A DNA stretch of 64,000 bases, from NCBI RefSeq assembly GCF_014650115.1, contig NZ_BMUI01000011.1, forward strand, positions 124,001-188,000, in the 5' to 3' direction. The notes beneath the pieces were generated by a model. That model saw only the letters and a list, made by a program, of their open reading frames with translations, made no database searches and was not told the DNA's origin. Both the position numbers and the translations under genes were made by a program. The DNA comes from Streptomyces olivaceoviridis. Lineage in GTDB: Bacteria > Actinomycetota > Actinomycetes > Streptomycetales > Streptomycetaceae. Shown here one piece after another: positions 58,233 through 64,000 of this stretch (the first letter of the stretch is position 1; each line of letters opens with the position of its first letter).

Positions 58233-59033
58233 GTGGAGGGCGTGTACCGGTTTCTGCTGACACCCCGCTGGTGGGGCATCAACGTCTTCTTGCTGCTCGC
58301 CGTCCCGTTCTGCGTCTTCATGGGGTCGTGGCAGCTGAGCCGGTTCGAGGGGCGGGTGCAGGACCACCGCGCCGCGACCGAACAGGCCGCCTCCGACCGG
58401 GGCGAGGCCGCGCGCCCGCTGGACTCGATGCTGCCCGTCGACAAGAGCACGGCGGGGCGGCGGGTCACGGCGAGCGGGCGGTACGGGGAGCAGTTGCTGG
58501 TGCCCGCGCGGGAGCTGGACGGCAAGCGCGGCTTCTACGTCCTGACGCTGCTGCGCACCGGTTCCGGCAGGGCGCTGCCGGTGGTGCGGGGGTGGCTGCC
58601 GGGTACGGCGGACACGGCGAAGGCGCCCGCGCCGCCCCGGGGTGAGGTCACCGTCACCGGTGCGTTGCAGGCGCCCGAGACCCCCGGGGACAACGGGGTC
58701 AGCGCGCAGGGCGGGCTCCCCGCCGGGCAGACCTCGGCGATCAGCCCGGCGTCGCTGGTGAACCTGGTGCCGTACCGGCTGTACGACGCCTGGGTGACCC
58801 TGGACGAGGGGGACGCCGGGATGAAGGCCGTGCCCGCGAGCGCGCCGAGTGGCACGGGGCTGGACCTCAAGGCGTTCCAGAACCTCGGTTACACCGGCGA
58901 GTGGTTCGTGTTCGCGGGCTTCGTGGTCTTCATGTGGTTCCGCTTGCTGCGTCGCGAGCTGGAGTTCCAGCGGGACGCCGCGCTCGGGCTCGTGCCGGAG
59001 GAGTCGGAGCAGTCCCCGGTGCCGACCGGCTGA
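58233..59033 (+). CDS. SURF1 family cytochrome oxidase assembly protein
   Basis: 266 residues with two membrane segments, at about 14-33 and 225-245, flanking an outer domain, the SURF1 layout. Hallmarks: FMGSWQLSRFEGR (WQxxR), GRYGEQLLVPARELDGKRGFYVLTLLRT and LPVVRGWLPG. SURF1 helps insert haem into cytochrome aa3 oxidase. Start GTG 58233 or GTG 58242. The tail after the second helix is Streptomyces-typical. Confidence 0.9.
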   Translation: MEGVYRFLLTPRWWGINVFLLLAVPFCVFMGSWQLSRFEGRVQDHRAATEQAASDRGEAARPLDSMLPVDKSTAGRRVTASGRYGEQLLVPARELDGKRGFYVLTLLRTGSGRALPVVRGWLPGTADTAKAPAPPRGEVTVTGALQAPETPGDNGVSAQGGLPAGQTSAISPASLVNLVPYRLYDAWVTLDEGDAGMKAVPASAPSGTGLDLKAFQNLGYTGEWFVFAGFVVFMWFRLLRRELEFQRDAALGLVPEESEQSPVPTG

Positions 59034-59040
59034 CCCGCGC

Positions 59041-59105
59041 CCCGGAAGGGGCGCGGGGAACCACGCGACCAGCCACGACGGGCCCGCGACCGCGCAGCCC
59101 CCCGG
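59041..59105. repeat. Streptomyces interspersed GGGGCGCGGGGAAC-type element
   Basis: GGAAGGGGCGCGGGGAACC then CGCGACCAGCCACGACGGGCCCGCG. I recognise this as one copy of a short repeat found between genes all over Streptomyces genomes. It lies just after the SURF1 gene. Its origin and role are not settled. Confidence 0.7.
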
Positions 59106-59168
59106 ACGGACGGCGTCGGTGCACCCCGCTCTCGGGGAGCGCCAGGCGCCCCCTCTCTCAGTGGAGCG

Positions 59169-60374
59169 TCAGGCGCCCGCGAGCACCCCGGTGTAGTAGA
59201 CCGTCCCCGCGCACGCCCCGGGCACCATGGCCGTCGCCGTCGGCGAGCCCCCCTGTGCCGTGTGGGTCACCGTGACGCTGCCGTCGGCCGTGCCGTCCTC
59301 GGTGGCGAGTTGCGGGGTCGCGCCCTCCGAGCCGGTGCTGTCGGTCGTGGCGCCGACGGCGCTCTGGGTGGGCGACGGATCGGGCGACGGGCCGGTCGGG
59401 CCGGGGTCGCCGGGACTGCTGTCGCCGCCGGTGGTGGGGCAGGTCTCCGAGGGGACGAAGGCGAACTTCTCCTCGTAGGCCGCGCCCGGCTGGAGGACCA
59501 GCCCGGTGACCTCCTGGGACGGGTCGGGCAGGGCGGTCGCCGCGTCGCCGGCCACGTGCCGGGCGGTGAGGATCTTGGCCGGGTCGGCGGCACCCTGGGC
59601 CATGGGCGTGATGCCGCCGGCGCCGGCGACCGTGCAGGCGGTGCCGGAGATGTTGGTGACGCGGAAGGTGCCGTAGACGATCCCCGCGGTGTCGGGCGCG
59701 TTCGCGCTGCCGGTGGCGGAGCCCAGCTGGGTCGCCGTACAGAGCGGGACGCCCGAGGCCGGCGTGGCGGTGGGGTCGGCGGCGCCGGTGGAGCCGCCGC
59801 TGCCGCCGGGCTTCGTGTCCTTGTCGTCGGGCGGCCCGGACTCCTTGCCGGGCTTGACCGTCGTACCGCCGGCGTCCTTCGGGTCGCCCTTGCCGGTGTC
59901 CTTGTCCTTGCCCTGCCCGGTACCGCCCTGGGCCTGGGAGGACTGGCCGGCCATCGCGGTGTTGGGGTCGGAGCCGCCGGCCTGGGAGACGTGCACGAGG
60001 GCGGGGATCGCGGTGCCGATGAAGAGGGCCGCCGCGGCCATGCCGACCACTGCCTGGCGCTTGCGGGCGCGGCGGGCGGGGACGGCCCGGCGCAGGTGGT
60101 CCAGGGTGCCGGTGCGGGGTTCGATGTCGTCGACCGCCGAGTGCAGCAGTCGGCGCAGGGCCAGTTCGTCGGAGTCGGACCCGTCCGGGCTGTGGACTCC
60201 GTCGAGCCTCTCCGGGCCCTTGTCGTCGGGGCCGTGGTTCACAGTTCCGTTCCCAGCGTGCGATGGCGTGTGCTGTTGCCCGTCGCCCTCCGTCGGCTCG
60301 TGCCAGGCGTAGGGCTCGTGGCGTTCATGGGAGTGGCGCTCATGGGAGGCGCCCTCGTCGGCGTGGTCGCTCAT
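59169..60374 (-). CDS. Membrane protein coupled to the sigma factor, possible anti-sigma regulator
   Basis: 401 residues. The cytoplasmic part (1-110) is rich in His/Glu/Gly (SHERHSHERHEPYAWHEP) and includes a helix ELALRRLLHSAVDDIEPRTGTLDHLRRAVPARRARKR; a single membrane segment follows at about 110-132; the outer part is Gly/Thr/Asp-rich with a C-terminal beta domain (CTATQLGSATGSANAPDTAG ... ITNISGTACTV) like DUF4232. The start overlaps the sigma-factor stop (ATGA). Coupling, single helix and cytoplasmic helix suggest it controls the sigma factor, though no zinc-anti-sigma motif is present. Confidence 0.75.
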   Translation of the reverse strand: MSDHADEGASHERHSHERHEPYAWHEPTEGDGQQHTPSHAGNGTVNHGPDDKGPERLDGVHSPDGSDSDELALRRLLHSAVDDIEPRTGTLDHLRRAVPARRARKRQAVVGMAAAALFIGTAIPALVHVSQAGGSDPNTAMAGQSSQAQGGTGQGKDKDTGKGDPKDAGGTTVKPGKESGPPDDKDTKPGGSGGSTGAADPTATPASGVPLCTATQLGSATGSANAPDTAGIVYGTFRVTNISGTACTVAGAGGITPMAQGAADPAKILTARHVAGDAATALPDPSQEVTGLVLQPGAAYEEKFAFVPSETCPTTGGDSSPGDPGPTGPSPDPSPTQSAVGATTDSTGSEGATPQLATEDGTADGSVTVTHTAQGGSPTATAMVPGACAGTVYYTGVLAGA

Positions 60375-61051
60375 GCCGGTGTCCCCATGGCGACCCGCAG
60401 AGCGGCGATGCCCCGCGAACCGTACGCCTTGACGGAGCCCAGGGATATGCCGAGCGTCTCGGCGACCTGGGCCTCGGTCATGTCCGCGAAGTAGCGCAGC
60501 ACGAGCACCTCGCGCTGGCGGCGCTGGAGCCCCTTCATCGCCTTGATGAGGTCGCGGCGCTCCAGCTGGTCGTAGGCGCCCTCTTCCGCGCTCGCCATGT
60601 CGGGCATCGGCTTGGAGAGCAGCTTCAGGCCGAGGATGCGCCGGCGCAGCGTGGAGCGGGAGAGGTTGACGACCGTCTGCCGCAGGTAGGCGAGGGTCTT
60701 CTCGGGGTCGCGGACGCGCTTACGGGCCGAGTGGACGCGGATGAAGGCCTCCTGGACGACGTCCTCGCAGGAGGCGGTGTCGTCGAGGAGGAGTGCGGCC
60801 AGGCCGAGCAGCGAGCGGTAGTGCGCCCGGTAGGTCTCGGTGAGGTGGTCCACGGTCGTGCCGGCGGCCTCGGTCGCCACGGCACCCGCGGATTCCTCGG
60901 CGCCGTCACGCTGACTGGGTATGCGGGCGGGCCGCGCTGCGGGCATGGGCGCGATCACCGGCATGCCGCCGGGCGGGCGGGGCCGGAGCGCCGCGCGGGG
61001 CCGCAGGGCCGTACCGCCGCGGGCCACACTGAGTTCGAGTACCTCTGCCAC
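60371..61051 (-). CDS. ECF-like RNA polymerase sigma factor (SigE family type)
   Basis: 226 residues. Region 2 is YRAHYRSLLGLAALLLDDTASCEDVVQEAFIRVH and region 4 is LQRRQREVLVLRYFADMTEAQVAETLGISLGSVKAYGSRGIAALR, both well preserved. The N-terminal 60 residues are basic, proline-rich and poorly conserved, so the true start may be ATG 60964 rather than GTG 61051. The sigma factor is the first gene of an operon with the coupled membrane protein. Confidence 0.88.
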   Translation of the reverse strand: MAEVLELSVARGGTALRPRAALRPRPPGGMPVIAPMPAARPARIPSQRDGAEESAGAVATEAAGTTVDHLTETYRAHYRSLLGLAALLLDDTASCEDVVQEAFIRVHSARKRVRDPEKTLAYLRQTVVNLSRSTLRRRILGLKLLSKPMPDMASAEEGAYDQLERRDLIKAMKGLQRRQREVLVLRYFADMTEAQVAETLGISLGSVKAYGSRGIAALRVAMGTPA

Positions 61052-61378
61052 GCCTGTTGGACACGCTTCCCCCCTCGGGGGTTGTACGTGCCGGGCGTCA
61101 CATGTGCGACAACCGGCGGTGCCTCAAGTGCCGTCATGCGTCCCGCTCTTCCCTTATGTCCCATATGCACGGGCGCCCCCACGCCCCGACCACGGCGTCC
61201 CCACGCCAGGATCATCACGTCCCCAGGTCCCGCAAGGGTGACCGCAAAGACGCTCCCCGCCTCCGCGCGGTTGCGGAAGGCGGGGAGGGAAATCCTCTGT
61301 CGTCGGCGGGAGTGGTTCAAGGGATTTGGACCATGCTCCCAGCCACAGTCTTTACGGAGATCCTACAAAGTTCAACAG
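61052..61378. other. Intergenic region upstream of the sigma gene and downstream of asd
   Basis: 327 bp without a gene. Contains the sigma-operon promoter (leftward) and a hairpin at 61253-61287. Frames through it lack codon bias. Confidence 0.6.
61253..61287 (-). terminator. Hairpin after asd
   Basis: CTCCCCGCCT and AGGCGGGGAG form a 10-bp stem enclosing a small inner CCGC/GCGG stem. Position about 90 bp after the asd stop fits a terminator. Confidence 0.65.
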
Positions 61379-62440
61379 CTACGTGGGGGCGGACAGCTCC
61401 GCCGCGATCAGCTCCGCGATCTGCGCGCAGTTCAGCGCCGCGCCCTTGCGCAGGTTGTCGCCGCACACGAAGAGCTCCAGCGCGGTGGGGTCGTCCAGGG
61501 CCCGGCGCACCCGGCCCACCCAGGTCGGGTCGGTGCCCACCACGTCGGCGGGGGTGGGGAACTCGCCGGCGGCCGGGTCGTCGCACAGCACCACGCCCGG
61601 TGCGGTCGCGAGGATCTCGCGGGCCCCGTCGACGCCGACCTCCCGCTGGAAGCGGGCGTGGACGGTCAGCGAGTGCGTGGTGACCACCGGCACCCGGACG
61701 CAGGTCACGGCGACCGGCAGCGCCGGCAGGCCGAGGATCTTCCGGGACTCGTCGCGGACCTTCATCTCCTCCGAGGACCAGCCGTCCTCCCGCAGCGACC
61801 CGGCCCACGGTACGACGTTCAGCGCGACCGGCTCGGGGAACGGCCCGGTGTCGTCCCCGACGGCCCGCCGCACGTCCCCGGGCTTGGTGCCCAGCTCGGT
61901 CCCGGCCACCAGGGACAGCTGGGCCCGCAGCGTCTCCACGCCGGCCCGCCCGGCCCCGCTCACCGCCTGGTACGACGACACCACGAGCTCCCGCAGCCCG
62001 AACTCGGCGTGCAGCGCGCCCAGGGCGACGATCATCGTCAGGGTCGTGCAGTTGGGGTTGGCGACGATCCCGCGCGGCCGGGACCGTACGGCGTGCGCGT
62101 TGATCTCGGGCACGACGAGCGGCACGTCCGGGTCCATACGGAAGGCGCCGGAGTTGTCGACGACGACCGCGCCGCGCGCGGCGGCGACCGGCGCCCACTC
62201 GGCGGCGACCTCGTCCGGGACGTCGAACAGCGCGATGTCGACCCCGGCGAAGGCGTCCTCCGTCAGGGCCACCACCTCGACCTCCTCGCCGCGCACGGCC
62301 AGCTTGCGGCCGGCCGAGCGCGGGGAGGCGATCAGGCGGATCTCGCCCCAGACGTCCGCGCGCTGGGACAGGATCTGGAGCATGACCGTGCCGACGGCTC
62401 CGGTCGCTCCCACGACCGCGAGCGTCGGCCTGCCGGTCAT
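61379..62440 (-). CDS. asd: Aspartate-semialdehyde dehydrogenase
   Basis: 353 residues from ATG 62440. NADP-binding loop VVGATGAVGTVML, catalytic Cys in NPNCTTLTM, and the histidine in VTTHSLTVHARF. It reduces aspartyl-phosphate to aspartate semialdehyde, the branch point to lysine/diaminopimelate, threonine and methionine. Sixteen bases after ask on the same strand: an ask-asd operon. A start at 62494 inside ask is unlikely. Confidence 0.95.
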   Translation of the reverse strand: MTGRPTLAVVGATGAVGTVMLQILSQRADVWGEIRLIASPRSAGRKLAVRGEEVEVVALTEDAFAGVDIALFDVPDEVAAEWAPVAAARGAVVVDNSGAFRMDPDVPLVVPEINAHAVRSRPRGIVANPNCTTLTMIVALGALHAEFGLRELVVSSYQAVSGAGRAGVETLRAQLSLVAGTELGTKPGDVRRAVGDDTGPFPEPVALNVVPWAGSLREDGWSSEEMKVRDESRKILGLPALPVAVTCVRVPVVTTHSLTVHARFQREVGVDGAREILATAPGVVLCDDPAAGEFPTPADVVGTDPTWVGRVRRALDDPTALELFVCGDNLRKGAALNCAQIAELIAAELSAPT

Positions 62441-62456
62441 CGGACGGTGTCCCGGC

Positions 62457-63728
62457 TCATCGGCCGGTGCCGCCGTAGACGACGGCCTCGTCACTGTCGG
62501 AGTCCAGACCGAAGGCGGTGTGGACGGCGCGGACGGCCTCCGGCACGTCGTCGGCGCGGGTGACCACCGAGATGCGGATCTCGGAGGTCGAGATCAGCTC
62601 GATGTTCACACCGGCGTCGCTGAGCGCCTCGAAGAACCCGGCGGTGACGCCCGGGTTGGTCTTCATACCGGCGCCGACCAGGGAGATCTTGCCGATCTGG
62701 TCGTCGTAGCGCAGCGAGTCGAAGCCGATGCCGGAGCGGTTCTTCTCCAGCGCGTCGATGGCCTTGCGGCCCTCGGTCTTCGGCAGCGTGAAAGAGATGT
62801 CCGTCAGGCCCGTGGAGGCGGCGGACACGTTCTGCACGACCATGTCGATGTTGATCTCGGCATCGGCGATGGTCCGGAAGATCGCGGCGGCCTCACCCGG
62901 CTTGTCCGGCACGCCGACGACCGTGATCTTGGCCTCGGAGGTGTCGTGCGCGACACCGGAGATGATGGCCTGCTCCACCTTCTTGTCCCCAATCGGCTCA
63001 CTGCTGACCCACGTGCCCTGGAGTCCGCTGAAGGACGACCGGACGTGGATCGGGATGTTGTAGCGGCGGGCGTACTCCACACAGCGGTGGAGGAGCACCT
63101 TGGAACCGGAGGCCGCGAGCTCCAGCATGTCCTCGAAGGAGATCCAGTCGATCTTCTTCGCCTTCTTCACCACGCGCGGGTCGGCGGTGAACACGCCGTC
63201 GACGTCGGTGTAGATCTCGCAGACCTCGGCGTCGAGCGCGGCGGCGAGCGCCACGGCGGTGGTGTCGGACCCGCCGCGGCCCAGCGTGGTGATGTCCTTC
63301 TTGTCGGCGCTCACGCCCTGGAACCCGGCGACGATGGCGATGTTGCCCTCGTCGAGAGCCGTCCTGATCCGCCCCGGCGTGACGTCGATGATCCGGGCTT
63401 TGTTGTGGACCGAGTCGGTGATGACGCCTGCCTGGCTGCCGGTGAAGGACTGGGCCTCGTGGCCCAGGTTTTTGATCGCCATCGCCAGCAGGGCCATGGA
63501 GATCCGCTCTCCGGCGGTCAGCAGCATGTCGAATTCCCGCCCGGCAGGCATGGGAGAGACCTGCTCGGCGAGATCGATCAGCTCGTCCGTCGTGTCGCCC
63601 ATCGCGGAAACGACGACGACAACCTGGTTGCCGTTCTTCTTCGCTTCCACGATCCGCTTGGCGACGCGCTTGATGCCTTCGGCATCGGCTACGGAGGAGC
63701 CTCCGTACTTCTGCACGACAAGGCCCAC
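62457..63728 (-). CDS. ask: Aspartokinase (with internal beta-subunit start)
   Basis: 423 residues; GTG 63728 has GAGGAG upstream (63731-63739 region). Kinase motif VVQKYGGSSVAD, then GRGGSDTTAVALA, and two ACT domains (about 265-420: TVVGVPDKPGEAAAIF and SLVGAGMKTNPGVTAGFF) for lysine/threonine feedback. It phosphorylates aspartate. In related actinobacteria a second, shorter subunit starts inside the gene, giving an alpha2-beta2 enzyme; a corresponding start is possible here near the middle but was not pinned down. Confidence 0.95.
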   Translation of the reverse strand: MGLVVQKYGGSSVADAEGIKRVAKRIVEAKKNGNQVVVVVSAMGDTTDELIDLAEQVSPMPAGREFDMLLTAGERISMALLAMAIKNLGHEAQSFTGSQAGVITDSVHNKARIIDVTPGRIRTALDEGNIAIVAGFQGVSADKKDITTLGRGGSDTTAVALAAALDAEVCEIYTDVDGVFTADPRVVKKAKKIDWISFEDMLELAASGSKVLLHRCVEYARRYNIPIHVRSSFSGLQGTWVSSEPIGDKKVEQAIISGVAHDTSEAKITVVGVPDKPGEAAAIFRTIADAEINIDMVVQNVSAASTGLTDISFTLPKTEGRKAIDALEKNRSGIGFDSLRYDDQIGKISLVGAGMKTNPGVTAGFFEALSDAGVNIELISTSEIRISVVTRADDVPEAVRAVHTAFGLDSDSDEAVVYGGTGR

Positions 63729-63939
63729 GTGCGCTCCTCGCTCGGTTCGTTTGTGTCGGCTCAGTCTATCGAGCGTCCGAATTCCACCACCCTGCTCCCG
63801 CATGGTGAGACATCCGCCCGCTCGGTCTCGACCCCTGCCCAGCGATCGCCGCACCACTCGGAAAGTGCCCTGGCTCACAGTGTGCGCCGGCGGACCGGAC
63901 CCGGCAGCGTGGCGCGCAGCCCCCGGAGCGCGTCCGGGC

Positions 63940-64000
63940 TCAGGCTCCCGGCTGACCCGCGCTTCCGGTGGACGCCGAGCCGATGTCCCCGCCGGCCGCG
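63940..64000 (-). CDS. C-terminal end of a neighbouring gene (DUF5063-type?), cut by window
   Basis: A minus frame entering from the right edge reads AGGDIGSASTGSAGQPGA and stops at 63940-63942, with G/C third positions throughout. In Streptomyces the gene before ask is usually DUF5063-type, following recR. Only 20 codons are visible, so the assignment rests on gene order. Confidence 0.35.
   Translation of the reverse strand, partial: AAGGDIGSASTGSAGQPGA

Noticed and set aside
1..64000. Biosynthetic gene cluster
   Set aside because: Regulator and DrrAB-type exporter exist, but no polyketide, peptide or terpene synthase is present.

Overview
The window is high-GC actinobacterial DNA (about 70 percent or more G+C, third codon positions nearly all G or C) and is almost certainly a Streptomyces chromosome. 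Supporting this are a WblA-type regulator, a Streptomyces-type Crp, paired ArsA-like ATPases, an AfsR/SARP-type regulator, WXG100-like plus RHS genes, and a pSAM2-like integrative element in a tRNA-Pro gene. The order acsA, nhaA, holin-like, hydrolase, marP-like, nudix, nth, crp ... wblA, PBP, yqeY, and later sigma factor, asd, ask matches the conserved core region I remember from S. coelicolor (around SCO3563 to SCO3615); that is recollection, not a search.

1-22.7 kb is core: the end of a transporter/carbonic anhydrase fusion, acetyl-CoA synthetase, Na+/H+ antiporter, a MarP-like periplasmic protease, two nudix hydrolases, endonuclease III, Crp, an MBL hydrolase, RidA, an ArsA pair, WblA, a bifunctional penicillin-binding protein, YqeY, a metallophosphatase and a Pr6Pr membrane protein.

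22.8-37.2 kb is an actinomycete integrative and conjugative element (AICE) of about 14.4 kb. It lies between a tRNA-Pro(CGG) gene and a 47-bp repeat of that gene's 3' half. Reading leftward it carries a conserved regulatory gene, an FtsK-like TraB, spread genes, a RepSA-type initiator whose frame runs on into the excisionase, and the integrase. Its right half carries an unusual regulatory set (HTH-sensor protein coupled to a PP2C-like phosphatase, RsbW-like kinase, XRE/DUF5753 protein). It then has AT-richer cargo: an AIPR-family abortive-infection gene broken by one base, and a Schlafen-AlbA_2 gene. Palindromes of one family (GTCTAG....CTAGAC) sit in front of four of its transcription units and suggest one element-wide regulon. 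An integrase fossil and a broken phosphotransferase gene lie just beyond the right end.

38.4-44 kb is a polymorphic-toxin locus: a WXG100-like protein, a 1,421-1,423-residue RHS protein with an unassigned C-terminal toxin domain, and a translationally coupled candidate immunity gene. 45-64 kb returns to ordinary chromosome: a SARP/NB-ARC/TPR regulator facing a DrrAB-type exporter, glutamine-dependent NAD+ synthetase, a two-RCK channel-like protein, an S9 peptidase, a methyltransferase, SURF1, an ECF-type sigma factor coupled to a membrane protein, and the asd-ask pair of the aspartate pathway.

Cross-cutting features: at least nine genes have a TANNNT-like box 5-7 nt before the start codon and no ribosome-binding site, i.e. 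probable leaderless transcripts. Several broken genes differ from an intact frame by one missing base, two or three of them in homopolymers, so a sequencing-error explanation must be excluded.
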